Assembly (NCBI RefSeq): GCF_022808695.1
Contig: NZ_JAKZKW010000001.1
Location: 186,001 to 250,000, forward strand
DNA: 64,000 nt
Direction: 5' to 3'
Origin: Fundidesulfovibrio soli
GTDB taxonomy: Bacteria; Desulfobacterota; Desulfovibrionia; Desulfovibrionales; Desulfovibrionaceae
Shown: positions 40,861-49,708 of the stretch, piece by piece
Numbering within the stretch: position 1 is the first letter of the stretch
Layout: every line of letters begins with the position of its first letter
The notes under the pieces: generated by a model
Seen by the model: the letters and a program-made list of their open reading frames with translations, nothing else
The model's database searches: none
What the model was told of the DNA's origin: nothing
Program-made: the position numbers and the translations under genes

Positions 40861-43551
40861 TCACGCCAACCCCCGCAGGTCCCCCATCCCTTCGCTGCCC
40901 TCGGCCAGTTTCCTGACCAGTTCCAACTGGTCCGCCCGGCAGCTGGCCCTTCCGTCCAGCATGGCCGCCGTCACCCGGCGCAATATCTCGCCATACAGGG
41001 GGCCGGGTTCAACGCCCAGCTTCTTGATGTCCTGCCCGGTGATGTCCACGCGCTGCGGTCGCAGTGTGGTCAGGAACAGCGAGATGGCCTTGCGCACCGT
41101 CTCCTTGGGGTGGCGGGCCATGAGATACAGCACCCCCTCCAGCGGCAGGTCCTTAAGCAGGAAGTACAGCTCGCTGTGCAGCCCGCGCCGGTAGTCCCAC
41201 TCGTAGATGGACTGGGCGATGTTGCGGATGCAGTGGCGCAGGGAAAGGAAACCCTCCACGCGCTGCTTGTTGAAGCCCAGGCGCTCGGCAACGCTGGATA
41301 CCTGCTCGTCCTCCATGCCCGCGCACAAGCCCAGAAAGTAGATGCGCCAGACCTCGGGCGAAGGCTCCATGTAGAGCAGTTGGTACCAGGTGATGACCCG
41401 CTCGGATTCGGCCAGCACTTCGTCCTTGCGGGTGTCGAGGGCCAGCAGGGGGTGGATGGCGGCCAGCAGCTTGAACTCGTCCATGCGCCGGATGCAGGCC
41501 AGGGCGTTGCCGTCCTCGAAGAGGTGGATGATCTCGTGGAACACGCGCGCGCCCGAGAGCTTGTGCACGAAGTTGTTGGCGATGGCGTTCTTGATCAGCC
41601 GCTCGGTCTGCGCCCCGATGCGGAACTGAAAGCGCTGCTCGAAGCGGATGGCGCGCAGGATGCGGGTGGGGTCCTCCACGAAGGAGAGGGAGTGCAGCAC
41701 CCGGATGACACGCTCCTTGATGTCGCGCTGGGCCCCGAAGAAGTCCACCAGCTTGCCGAAGCTCCCCGGGGAGAGGTGCACGGCCAGGGCGTTGATGGTG
41801 AAGTCGCGCCGGAAGAGGTCCATCTTGATGGAGGACAGCTCCACCGTGGGCAGGGCCGCCGGGTATTCGTAGTATTCCAGGCGGGCCGTGGCCACGTCCA
41901 CCCGGTTGCCGTCGGGCAGGATGAGCACGGCCGTCTTGAACTTGTGGTGGGACTTGATCCTGCCGCCCATCTCGGCCGAGAGGGCCTCGGCGAAGCGGAT
42001 GCCGTCGCCTTCCACCACCAGGTCCAGGTCCAGGTTGGGCCGGCCCAGGATGAGGTCGCGCACGAAGCCGCCTACAACGTAGGCCTCGTAGCCCATCTCC
42101 TGCGCCAGGGCCCCGGCGCGCTTGACCAGGGCGAAGAGCCTGCCGGGCAGGCGCTCGCGCAGCACCCCGGCCATGTTGCGCTCGCTCTTGCGCTCCGGCC
42201 CCACCGTCTCGGGGATGCGCGCGGGTTCGCGCACCAGCACGTTTATCAGGTCCGTGCGGGTGACGACGCCCGCCACCTCGCTCCCTTCCACCACGGGGAT
42301 CAGGCGCTGACGCTGCTCCAGGATGATCTCCGTGATGTGGTAGAGGTCGGTCTGCGGGGTGATGGTGTGCGCGCCCTGCATCATGTAGTCCCCGGCGGCG
42401 GAGGCGCCCAGGCCGTGCTTCACGGCCTTGTCCACGATGTCGTGCTCCAGGATGCCCACGCAGCGCCTGTCCTCGGCGTCGACCACGGGCATGGCCTTGA
42501 GCCCGTAGTGCGTCATGGTCTCGGCGGCCTCGGTGAGGGGGCGGTCGTCCGTGATGACGATGGCCGGGCGGCTCATGAGCGCGGAGGCCAGAATCTGGGG
42601 GTTCACCTGGGAGGAGAGCAGGGCCAGCAGCTCCTGCTTGGCCTGGGGCAGGGTCTTGTCCTTGAGGGAGGCCGAGGCCGCGAAGGCGTGGCCCCCGCCG
42701 CCCAGTGAGGCGCAGATGCGGCCCACGTCCACGTCGCGGGTGCGGGAGCGGGCCACCAGGTGCACGCGGTCCTTCATCAGGGCCATGGCGAAGAGCACGC
42801 GCAGGTTCTGCATGTCCATGAGCTTGTGGGCCAGCAGGGCGAAGTCGCCCACGTAGTTGTCCAGCACGGCCTCGGTGAGCACCACCTCCACCCCGTTGAC
42901 GTCGAAGGTGGTGCAGTTCTCCAGCAGGGTGCTCATGAGCGTGATCTGCTCGGCGGAAAGCTCCCGGGTGAGCAGCTCGGAGAGGGTGGCCATGTCCATG
43001 CCCTGGCCCTTGAGCCAGGCGGCGGCGGTGAAGTCCTTCTCCGTGGTGGAGTTGAAGGTGAAGGAGCCCGTATCCTCGTAGATGCCCAGGGCCAGGAAGG
43101 TGGCCTCGTCGGGCGTGAGGCTCATGCCCTTCTCCATGATCATGTGCGTGAGGATGGTGGTGGTGGAGCCCCACGGTTTGACCACGCTCACGCTGCCCTG
43201 GAGGTCCTCCTCGGTGTCGGGGTGGTGGTCGTAGAGGTGGATGTCCAGTTCCGGCTGGGAGAACAGCGCCTCAACGTGGGAGACGCGGGAGCGCTGCCTG
43301 GTGTCCACCACCACGAGGGTGCGCACCGTTGTGGGGTCTATCTCCTTGAAGGCCTTGAAGTTGAAGACGTAGGTGGCGCTCTGGATGAAGAAGTTGCGCA
43401 GGTTCTTCTCCTGGCTGCCGGGGAAGATGAGCACCGCGCCGGGATAGAGCTTCCCGGCGGCGATGATGGCGGCCAGGGCGTCGAAATCGGCGTTGATGTG
43501 GGACGTGATGACCGTGGGAGCGGCCAAGCCGTGATGGGGCTTGGATGTCAT
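40861..43551 (-). CDS. DHH phosphoesterase - CBS - CCA/A-adding nucleotidyltransferase fusion protein
   Basis: An 896-residue three-part protein. Residues about 1-315 form a DHH/DHHA1 phosphoesterase: SHINADFDAL, DTRQRSR, DHH at 108-110 and GGGGH at 284-288. Two CBS domains follow (about 325-445), likely binding adenosine nucleotides. Residues about 465-885 form a class II poly(A) polymerase / tRNA nucleotidyltransferase: YVVGGFVRDLILGRPNLDLD with the LDLDLVVEGDG catalytic carboxylates, and ILRAIRFEQRFQFRIG. Such fusions occur in deltaproteobacteria and Aquifex relatives; some are A-adding enzymes partnered with CC-adding enzymes. It probably repairs tRNA 3' ends and may degrade oligo- or dinucleotides. 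AGAGAGGA precedes the ATG, and it overlaps xerD by 4 bp. Confidence 0.93.
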   Translation of the reverse strand: MTSKPHHGLAAPTVITSHINADFDALAAIIAAGKLYPGAVLIFPGSQEKNLRNFFIQSATYVFNFKAFKEIDPTTVRTLVVVDTRQRSRVSHVEALFSQPELDIHLYDHHPDTEEDLQGSVSVVKPWGSTTTILTHMIMEKGMSLTPDEATFLALGIYEDTGSFTFNSTTEKDFTAAAWLKGQGMDMATLSELLTRELSAEQITLMSTLLENCTTFDVNGVEVVLTEAVLDNYVGDFALLAHKLMDMQNLRVLFAMALMKDRVHLVARSRTRDVDVGRICASLGGGGHAFAASASLKDKTLPQAKQELLALLSSQVNPQILASALMSRPAIVITDDRPLTEAAETMTHYGLKAMPVVDAEDRRCVGILEHDIVDKAVKHGLGASAAGDYMMQGAHTITPQTDLYHITEIILEQRQRLIPVVEGSEVAGVVTRTDLINVLVREPARIPETVGPERKSERNMAGVLRERLPGRLFALVKRAGALAQEMGYEAYVVGGFVRDLILGRPNLDLDLVVEGDGIRFAEALSAEMGGRIKSHHKFKTAVLILPDGNRVDVATARLEYYEYPAALPTVELSSIKMDLFRRDFTINALAVHLSPGSFGKLVDFFGAQRDIKERVIRVLHSLSFVEDPTRILRAIRFEQRFQFRIGAQTERLIKNAIANNFVHKLSGARVFHEIIHLFEDGNALACIRRMDEFKLLAAIHPLLALDTRKDEVLAESERVITWYQLLYMEPSPEVWRIYFLGLCAGMEDEQVSSVAERLGFNKQRVEGFLSLRHCIRNIAQSIYEWDYRRGLHSELYFLLKDLPLEGVLYLMARHPKETVRKAISLFLTTLRPQRVDITGQDIKKLGVEPGPLYGEILRRVTAAMLDGRASCRADQLELVRKLAEGSEGMGDLRGLA

Positions 43552-44495
43552 GAATCCTCTCTGGGGCTTTTGGGGGCTGAAGGCCTGGAGCGGGGGTGGT
43601 GGCTGCGGTGCACGGCCGTGAGCCTGTCGGCCTGGACGTGGGTGTAGATTTCGGTGGCCGAAATGTCGGCGTGGCCCAGGAGCATCTGCACGGTGCGCAG
43701 GTCGGCTCCGCCCTCCAGCAGGTGGGTGGCGAAGCAGTGGCGCAGGCTGTGGGGGGATATCTCCTTGCGGATGCCCGCCTCAAGCGCATAGCGCTTGATG
43801 AGCTTCCAGACCCCCTGGCGCGTGAGGCCCTTGCCGGAGCGGTTCAGGAACAGCAGGTCCGTCACGGGCTTGAAGCCGGGGCGCACGTTCTGGGAATAGC
43901 GTGAGAGCAGGTCCTGCGCCAGGGTGTGGATGGGCACCAGGCGCTCCTTGTCGCCCTTGCCGATCACGCGCAGCACCCCGGCCTGGGCGTCGAAATCCAG
44001 CGGCCGCAGGGTGATGAGCTCGCTCACGCGCAGCCCGGCGGCGTAGAGCAGTTCCAGCATGGCCCGGTCGCGGAAGCCCAGGCTGGTGTTGACGTCCGGG
44101 CGGGCGAGCAGGGCGTCCACCTCCTCGCGGTTGAGCACGCCGGGCAGGGTGCGGGGCAGCTTGGGGGCCTCCACCAGGGCCACGGGGCTCGCCGCCAGCC
44201 AACCCTCGCTCACGGCGTGGGCGAAGAAGCTGCGCAGGCTGGAGAGGTGGCGGGCCAGGGAGCGGCTGGTCAGGCCTTTCTGGCGCAAAAACATCAGGTA
44301 GAGGAAGATTGTCTGGTCGCTCACAGCCTCCATGCTGGCCGTGCGCTCCTCCAGGAATATCTGGAAATGTACGATATCCTGCGAGTATGCGGTCAGGCTG
44401 TTCTCGGAGAGGCCCTTGACCACCAGCAGATGTTCGAGCCAGGCGTCCACCCAGGGATGTGGCGCGCCGCGCAACGCATTGGTTTTTATTGACAC
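43548..44495 (-). CDS. xerD: tyrosine recombinase XerD
   Basis: A 315-residue tyrosine recombinase starting at GTG 44495 with GAGGG about 9 nt upstream. Catalytic residues are visible: R in AGLRVSELI, K in IGKGDKERLVPI, HxxR in SPHSLRHCFATHLLEGGADL, H in LLGHADISATEIYTH and the nucleophile Y in the same stretch. LLGHADISATEIYTHV is the classical XerD signature, which supports the name. With XerC (38236-39204) it should resolve chromosome dimers at dif. Its stop overlaps the large fusion gene; the divergent dapL begins 81 bp away. Confidence 0.93.
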   Translation of the reverse strand: MSIKTNALRGAPHPWVDAWLEHLLVVKGLSENSLTAYSQDIVHFQIFLEERTASMEAVSDQTIFLYLMFLRQKGLTSRSLARHLSSLRSFFAHAVSEGWLAASPVALVEAPKLPRTLPGVLNREEVDALLARPDVNTSLGFRDRAMLELLYAAGLRVSELITLRPLDFDAQAGVLRVIGKGDKERLVPIHTLAQDLLSRYSQNVRPGFKPVTDLLFLNRSGKGLTRQGVWKLIKRYALEAGIRKEISPHSLRHCFATHLLEGGADLRTVQMLLGHADISATEIYTHVQADRLTAVHRSHHPRSRPSAPKSPREDS

Positions 44496-44576
44496 CGGAC
44501 AGGCCCTCTTTTTATGACCTGGGCTCGTTTCTTACATTTCTTGCGCCAGCGCGCAATCGCTCCAAGGAGTCTCCTC

Positions 44577-45749
44577 ATGTCCCAGTTCAAGATGGCTGAC
44601 CGCATCGCGGCCCTGCCCCCGTACCTTTTCGCCGAGATCGACCGCGTCAAGAAAGAGGTCAAGGCTCGCGGCGTCGACATCATCAGCCTGGGCATCGGCG
44701 ACCCCGACCTGCCCACCCCGGACTTCATCATCGAGGCCCTCTACGCATCGGCCAAGAAGCCCGAGAACCACCAGTACCCCGACTACGTGGGCCTGCGCAC
44801 CTTCCGCGCCGCCGTGGCTGACTGGTACAAGCGCCGCTTCGCCGTCGACCTGGACCCCGACGAGGAAGTCGTTTCCCTCATCGGCTCCAAGGAGGGCATC
44901 GCCCATTTCCCCCTGGCCTACGTCAATCCCGGGGACCTGGTGCTGGTCTGCACGCCCAACTACCCCGTGTACGGCATCGCCACCGGCTTTGCGGGCGGCC
45001 GCGTGAAGTACCTGCCCATGAGCGAGGACAACGACTTCCTGCCCGACCTCGACTCCGTGACCGACCAGGAGTGGGAGCAGGCGAAGATGATCTTCACCAA
45101 CTTCCCCAACAACCCCACCTCGGCCTGCGTGCCCAGGAGCTTCTACGAGAAGCTGATCGCCAAGGCCAAGGCCACCAACACCATCGTGGTTGCCGACGCG
45201 GCCTACACTGAGATGTACTACAACCCGGCCAACAAGCCGATCTCCGTGTTCGAGATTCCCGGCGCCAAGGACGTGGCCATCGAGTTCCACTCCCTCTCCA
45301 AGACCTACAACATGACCGGCTGGCGCATCGGCATGGCCGTGGGCAACGCCGGGCTGGTCAAGGGCCTGGGCAAGATCAAGGAGAACGTGGACTCCGGCAT
45401 CTTCCAGGCCGTGCAGGAGGCGGGCATCGCCGCGCTTCAGCATGGCGACCCCTACGCCGAGAAGTTCCGCGCCATTTACAAGGAGCGCCGCGACATCCTC
45501 ATGGCGGGCCTGAAGAAGATCGGCATCTCCTGCCGGGAGCCGGAAGCCACCTTCTACGCCTGGTGCAAGGTGCCCCAGGGCCACGAGACCAAGGCCTTCG
45601 TGACCAAGGTCCTGCAGGAGACGGGCGTGGTAGTCACCCCCGGCAACGGTTTCGGCATGCCCCAGGCCGGCGAGGGCTATTTCCGCATCGCCATGACCGT
45701 GGGCAAGGACCGCATCGAAGAGGCCCTGTCGCGTCTGGCCAAGATGTAG
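44577..45749 (+). CDS. dapL: LL-diaminopimelate aminotransferase
   Basis: A 390-residue class I/II aminotransferase. DapL converts tetrahydrodipicolinate directly to LL-diaminopimelate, a short route to lysine and cell-wall DAP used by deltaproteobacteria. The PLP lysine lies in SLSKTYNMTGWRIGMAVGN; FTNFPNNPTSA and DAAYTEMYYN are also typical. AAGGAG lies 7 nt before ATG 44577. dapB of the same pathway is at 58608. Distinguishing it from an alanine or aspartate transaminase relies on the opening DRIAALPPYLFAEIDR and the overall DapL-like pattern. Confidence 0.93.
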   Translation: MSQFKMADRIAALPPYLFAEIDRVKKEVKARGVDIISLGIGDPDLPTPDFIIEALYASAKKPENHQYPDYVGLRTFRAAVADWYKRRFAVDLDPDEEVVSLIGSKEGIAHFPLAYVNPGDLVLVCTPNYPVYGIATGFAGGRVKYLPMSEDNDFLPDLDSVTDQEWEQAKMIFTNFPNNPTSACVPRSFYEKLIAKAKATNTIVVADAAYTEMYYNPANKPISVFEIPGAKDVAIEFHSLSKTYNMTGWRIGMAVGNAGLVKGLGKIKENVDSGIFQAVQEAGIAALQHGDPYAEKFRAIYKERRDILMAGLKKIGISCREPEATFYAWCKVPQGHETKAFVTKVLQETGVVVTPGNGFGMPQAGEGYFRIAMTVGKDRIEEALSRLAKM

Positions 45750-45765
45750 GGCCGCGCAACTGGCC

Positions 45766-46335
45766 TTGCACGAACCGAACGATCCGGGCTCCCCATTGCA
45801 AGGGGAGCCCGCGCATTCAGCCGGCCTTCCGGTCCGCGCCCCATCCCGGCGCGGCTGGAGGCCGGCTTTCGTCGCTCTGGGCTCCAACCTGGGCGAGCCC
45901 GCCAGGGCCCTCGAACGCTGCGCTAGAGCCCTGGATGAACTTCTGCCCGGCGTGCGCGTGGCCGCCCGGTCCAGGTTGTGGCAAACGGCCCCCCTGGGCC
46001 CGCCCGACCAGCCCTGGTACGCCAATATGGTGGTGCGCCTGGAATGCGCCCCGGAGGTCACGGCAAGATCGCTGTTCTCCGCGCTGATGGAGTTGGAGGC
46101 CCGGCTCGGGCGCAACCGTGTCATGGAGCGCCGCTGGGGGCCGCGCATCCTGGACGTGGACCTGCTGCTCTTCGGGGACGAACGGAGCGATGACCCCGCC
46201 ATGATCCTGCCGCACCCGCGCATGTGGGAGCGCGCCTTCGTGCTGCTGCCCTTGCGGGAGGTCGCCCCCGAATTGGTGCCGGATGAAAGGCTTGGGGATT
46301 TGTCATTTTCCCATTCAGGCACTATCATCTTCTGA
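45766..46335 (+). CDS. folK: 2-amino-4-hydroxy-6-hydroxymethyldihydropteridine diphosphokinase
   Basis: A FolK of up to 189 residues, which pyrophosphorylates the pterin in folate synthesis. FVALGSNLGEP opens the fold; the HPPK signature RRWGPRILDVDLLLFGD supplies the Mg-binding aspartates, and LPHPRMWERAFVLLPL ends the core. The start is unresolved: the first conserved strand begins at about residue 34 of the longest frame (TTG 45766). TTG 45796 is also possible, and neither has a Shine-Dalgarno. A perfect 10-bp hairpin at 45785-45811 lies inside this leader, so translation may begin at a nearby site or be regulated. Confidence 0.88.
   Translation: MHEPNDPGSPLQGEPAHSAGLPVRAPSRRGWRPAFVALGSNLGEPARALERCARALDELLPGVRVAARSRLWQTAPLGPPDQPWYANMVVRLECAPEVTARSLFSALMELEARLGRNRVMERRWGPRILDVDLLLFGDERSDDPAMILPHPRMWERAFVLLPLREVAPELVPDERLGDLSFSHSGTIIF
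45785..45811 (+). promoter_or_regulatory. perfect hairpin between dapL and folK
   Basis: CGGGCTCCCC and GGGGAGCCCG form a 10-bp stem with a 7-nt loop ATTGCAA. No T run follows, so it is more likely a processing, pausing or translational control element than a full terminator. Confidence 0.55.
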
Positions 46336-46362
46336 ACGCCTGATTCAAAGGATTCCCCATCC

Positions 46363-46638
46363 ATGTGGAAGTTCATCATAGCCGCCGCGGCGGCCTTCAT
46401 GCTCTGGAAAATGTTCATGGGCGACTCGAAACGTCGCAAGGAAGAAGCCAAGCAGGAACGCGAAACCCTTATCGCCAAGGGGGAGATGGTCAAGGACCCT
46501 GCCTGTGGGGCCTACGTCTCCCCGGAGGATTCCGTCCAGGCCAGCATCGACGGCCAGACCCGGCATTTCTGCAGCTACGAGTGCCGCGACGCCTACATCA
46601 GGCAGCTGCGGTCCGGCTCCAACGACAACAAGGGGTGA
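46363..46638 (+). CDS. small membrane-anchored TRASH/YHS-like protein
   Basis: A 91-residue protein. Residues 1-19 form a hydrophobic anchor, followed by a basic stretch (KRRKEEAKQERE). The C-terminal part is KDPACGAYVSPEDSV and GQTRHFCSYECRDAYIRQL, a short metal-binding fold resembling the PP0621/TRASH families, with one Cys in the loop and two near the end (C-x3-C). It may sense or carry a metal at the membrane. No ribosome-binding site is evident. It overlaps no gene, and the transaldolase gene follows 4 bp later. Confidence 0.82.
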   Translation: MWKFIIAAAAAFMLWKMFMGDSKRRKEEAKQERETLIAKGEMVKDPACGAYVSPEDSVQASIDGQTRHFCSYECRDAYIRQLRSGSNDNKG

Positions 46639-46642
46639 TCCC

Positions 46643-47290
46643 ATGAAATTCTTTCTGGACAGCGCCAACCTTGACGAGATCAAGGCCGCGGCGGACATGG
46701 GGCTGCTCGACGGAGTGACCACCAACCCCACCCTGTTCTCAAAGGAGAAGGGCGACTGGCGCGAGGTGGCCCAGGCAATCTGCAAGGAATGCCCCGGCCC
46801 GGTCAGCCTGGAGGTGGTGGGCACCACGGCCGAGGCCATGCTGGCCGAAGCCAGGGACCTCATCTCCTTCGGGCCCAACGTGGTGGTGAAGATTCCCATG
46901 ATCCTGGAGGGCCTCAAGGCCGTGCGCCAGCTCAAGTCGGCTGGCGTGGCCGTGAACGTGACCCTGGTGTTCCAGCCCCTGCAGGCGCTCATGGCGGCCA
47001 AGGCCGGGGCCACCTATGTCAGCCCCTTCGTAGGCCGGATCGACGCCATCGGCGGCGACGGCATGGGCATGGTGGAGGAGGTGCTCTCCATCTTCCGCAA
47101 CTACGACCTGGACACCCAGGTGCTGGTGGCCAGCGTGCGCAGCCCCCTGCATGTGGTGCGCGCGGCCCTGCTGGGCGCGGACGTGGTCACGGTGCCCTTC
47201 GCCGTGCTCAAGGACTTGGCCAAGCACCCCCTGACGGAGAGCGGCCTCGAGACCTTCCTGAAGGATTGGGGCAAGGTGGTCAAAGGCTGA
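46643..47290 (+). CDS. fsa: transaldolase / fructose-6-phosphate aldolase
   Basis: A 215-residue small transaldolase of the TAL-B/FSA type. The opening MKFFLDSANLDEIK, GVTTNPTLFSKE, the Schiff-base lysine in NVVVKIPMI, VNVTLVFQPLQALMAAKAGA and YVSPFVGRID are typical. It transfers a dihydroxyacetone unit in the pentose phosphate pathway or cleaves fructose 6-phosphate. AAGGGG lies upstream of ATG 46643. Short transaldolases in bacteria lacking the long type usually work as true transaldolases, so the FSA name is family-level. Confidence 0.92.
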   Translation: MKFFLDSANLDEIKAAADMGLLDGVTTNPTLFSKEKGDWREVAQAICKECPGPVSLEVVGTTAEAMLAEARDLISFGPNVVVKIPMILEGLKAVRQLKSAGVAVNVTLVFQPLQALMAAKAGATYVSPFVGRIDAIGGDGMGMVEEVLSIFRNYDLDTQVLVASVRSPLHVVRAALLGADVVTVPFAVLKDLAKHPLTESGLETFLKDWGKVVKG

Positions 47291-47412
47291 CGTTGCGTTT
47301 TTCACTGCGGCTGCATATGTTCTCCAGCGAATTCGGAAACCGTTTCCGCCGCCGGGCCAGGCGGGCCTGGGGCGGTGCCGCTTAGGGGCGCCACGCGCCC
47401 CCCAGGTGTCTG

Positions 47413-48177
47413 ATGTCCAAAAACAAACCGGCTCCCATAATCATCAAACGCGAAGAGGAAGGCCACGCCGCCCCCCACGGAGGCAGCTGGAAGGTCGCCT
47501 ACGCGGACTTCGTCACGGCCATGATGGCCCTGTTCCTCCTTCTGTGGCTGACTATGGCGCTCAAGCCCCAGGTGAAGGAGCAGATCGCCATGTTCTTCCA
47601 GGACCAGGACCTCCCCAAGCGCGAGAAGCCGCAGGAGACTGCGGTCCTGCCCACCTACGTCGCCAAGGACAGCACCCAGGGCACTCCCCAGTTCAAACTC
47701 TCCCAGGAGGAGAAGTACAAGTACGAAGTCGCCTTGATGATCAAGCAGCTCATGGACAACAACCCCAACCTGAAGCAGAACTCCGGCATCAGCTCGGACA
47801 AGGTGGGGGTGCTGCTGCACGTCAACAACGCGGTCATGTTCCAGCCCGGCTCTCCGCAGCTCAAGCCGGAGGCCTACAAACTGCTGGACGACGTGGTGGG
47901 CGTGCTCAAGAAGATCAAGGTGGACCTGGTGGTGCGCGGACACACCGACGACGCCGAATCCGGCAACGGCATGTCCAAGTTCGAACTGTCGGCCATGCGC
48001 GCGGCGTCCTGCGTGCGCTACATCGTGGAGAAGGGCGGCATTCCCTCCACGCGCGTCAAGGCCGCCGCCTACGCGGACAGCCAGCCCATCGCGCCCAACA
48101 CTTCCGACCAGAACCGCTCCATCAACCGCCGGGTGGAATTCCTGTACCACTCGCCAGAGATGGCAAACCTCTACTAG
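47413..48177 (+). CDS. MotB-like OmpA-family flagellar motor protein
   Basis: A 254-residue inner-membrane protein of the MotB type. GSWKVAYADFVTAMMALFLLLW is the single transmembrane helix with its ion-channel aspartate. A linker rich in lysine and glutamine follows. The C-terminal OmpA/MotB domain (about 130-250, VGVLLHVNNAVMFQPGSPQL, RGHTDDAESGNGMSKFELSA, NTSDQNRSINRRVEF) binds peptidoglycan. No motA gene is adjacent, so the partner must be elsewhere. AGGTG precedes the ATG. Confidence 0.9.
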   Translation: MSKNKPAPIIIKREEEGHAAPHGGSWKVAYADFVTAMMALFLLLWLTMALKPQVKEQIAMFFQDQDLPKREKPQETAVLPTYVAKDSTQGTPQFKLSQEEKYKYEVALMIKQLMDNNPNLKQNSGISSDKVGVLLHVNNAVMFQPGSPQLKPEAYKLLDDVVGVLKKIKVDLVVRGHTDDAESGNGMSKFELSAMRAASCVRYIVEKGGIPSTRVKAAAYADSQPIAPNTSDQNRSINRRVEFLYHSPEMANLY

Positions 48178-48189
48178 CCACGGGATACC

Positions 48190-48906
48190 ATGCGCACACT
48201 CGTCCTGCTTCTGCTCCTCGCTCTCATGGCCCCGGCCGCCTGGGCCCAGGGCAACGTGTCACTGCCGCTGGCCTACCAGATCAACGCCTCGGGCACGGGC
48301 GAATCCGCCGAGAAACTCTCCGCGCTCACCCGCAAGGAGAACACCACCGGCGTGGCCGTGGGCCAGTGGATGGAGTTCGACTTCGGCAAGCCCAACGTGG
48401 TGACTCGCCTGACCGTGGTCAACGGCTGGGGCGACTCCGCAGAGTTCAAGCGCCAGGGCCGCGTCAGGGCCGTGACCCTTCAGTTCTCGAACGGCGGCAA
48501 GCAGACCATCACCCTCAAGGACTCCCCCAAGCCCCAGAGCTTCGCCATCAAGGCCACCACGGCCAGCGTGCGCATGACCGTCACGGAGGTCTACGGCGGC
48601 AGCGCCTCCGAGATCCCCTATCTTTCCGGGGTGTTCTTCGAGGGGTACGACCCGGAACTCCAGCAGGTGAAGCTGACCGGGCGCTTCGAGGGCTGCGTGC
48701 GCTCGCGCTCCAGCTCCAGTTGGGAGGGCGCGGAGGACCCGCTGTATTACTGCTCCCGCTTCCGCTCCGACGACGGCAGGATTTTCGGCTGCATGGACGA
48801 CCTGTGCTTCCACCCCAAGGATCTCGTCAACGTACGCCTGCAGATCACTGCCGTGGTCCGGCCCGGCAACGTTCTGGAGGTCCTGGCCGCCAAGCCGGCC
48901 AAATAG
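48190..48906 (+). CDS. secreted protein with NADase-type glycan-binding (discoidin-like) domain
   Basis: A 238-residue protein with a signal peptide (about 1-19). Residues about 35-155 follow the discoidin-like carbohydrate-binding fold: VGQWMEFDFGKPNVVTRLTV, NGWGDSAEFKRQGRVRAVTL and an AVRMTVTEVYGG-type strand. The C-terminal part has a cysteine cluster (EGCVRSRSS, YYCSRFRSDDGRIFGCMDD, LCFHP) that may form disulfides. It may bind cell-wall or surface glycan. It lies 12 bp after the MotB-like gene and may be co-expressed with it. Function is not established. Confidence 0.78.
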   Translation: MRTLVLLLLLALMAPAAWAQGNVSLPLAYQINASGTGESAEKLSALTRKENTTGVAVGQWMEFDFGKPNVVTRLTVVNGWGDSAEFKRQGRVRAVTLQFSNGGKQTITLKDSPKPQSFAIKATTASVRMTVTEVYGGSASEIPYLSGVFFEGYDPELQQVKLTGRFEGCVRSRSSSSWEGAEDPLYYCSRFRSDDGRIFGCMDDLCFHPKDLVNVRLQITAVVRPGNVLEVLAAKPAK

Positions 48907-48964
48907 GGCTCATGTCCGTAGGATGCGGGTTCGTGGTCGGCGCTCTTCCGGCCCGGGGTGCGCG

Positions 48965-49708
48965 GTGATCACCCTGTTGTCGTCCTCGACGGTCTTCCCG
49001 GACCCAGAGAACGCCGATCCGGGCGGCCTGCTCGCCGTGGGCGGCGACCTGAGCCCCAGGCGGCTGCTCGCCGCCTACAGCAACGGCATCTTCCCCTGGT
49101 ACAACGAGGACCACCCCATCCTGTGGTGGTCGCCCGATCCCCGCCCCATCATCACCCCGCGTTGGCTCACGCTGGACAGGCGGTTCCGGCGCTATCTGCG
49201 CAACCACCCCTTCGAGGTCACGGTGGACACCGATTTCCAGGCCGTCATCAGCGCCTGCGCCATCGTGGACCGGCCCGGACAGGCCGGAACCTGGCTCACG
49301 GACGACATGATCCGGGCCTACGCGCGCCTGCACCGCGAGGGATATGCCCACAGCGTGGAATGCAGACTGGACGGCCGGCTGGTGGGTGCCATATACGGGG
49401 TGGGCGTTGGCAGGGCGTTTTTCGGGGAATCCATGTTCCACACCGTGGGGCATGCCTCCAAGGTGGCCTTCGTGCACCTGATGTGGCTCCTGAAAGACTT
49501 GAAGTTTTACTTTATGGATTGCCAGCAGGCCACCCCGCATGTGATGCGCCTTGGCGCGCGGGAAATACCCCGGGTGGAGTTCACCCGCCTGGCGCGCACG
49601 GCCTGCGCCCAGCCTTCGGGGCCAGGCCCCTGGGCCGCGCCCGCGTGGTGGAGCGATCCGCAATGCGTGAAGGAGCGTTTGGATGGAAGCCGTGACGATC
49701 GCTCTTGA
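48965..49708 (+). CDS. aat: leucyl/phenylalanyl-tRNA--protein transferase
   Basis: A 247-residue Aat that adds leucine or phenylalanine to proteins with N-terminal Arg or Lys, marking them for ClpAP degradation (N-end rule). VFPDPENADPGGLLAVGGDL, AYSNGIFPWYNEDHPILWWS, YAHSVECRLDGRLVGAIYGV and FFGESMFHTVGHASKVAFVH are typical. GTG 48965 is chosen because GGGG lies about 8 nt upstream and the length matches the E. coli protein (234); ATG 48923 would add 14 non-homologous residues. Confidence 0.95.
   Translation: MITLLSSSTVFPDPENADPGGLLAVGGDLSPRRLLAAYSNGIFPWYNEDHPILWWSPDPRPIITPRWLTLDRRFRRYLRNHPFEVTVDTDFQAVISACAIVDRPGQAGTWLTDDMIRAYARLHREGYAHSVECRLDGRLVGAIYGVGVGRAFFGESMFHTVGHASKVAFVHLMWLLKDLKFYFMDCQQATPHVMRLGAREIPRVEFTRLARTACAQPSGPGPWAAPAWWSDPQCVKERLDGSRDDRS

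Noticed and set aside
47373-47395. GGGGCGC-CAC-GCGCCCC hairpin after the transaldolase gene
   Set aside because: Short loop and no T tract; it could be part of the MotB leader, but there is not enough to call a terminator.
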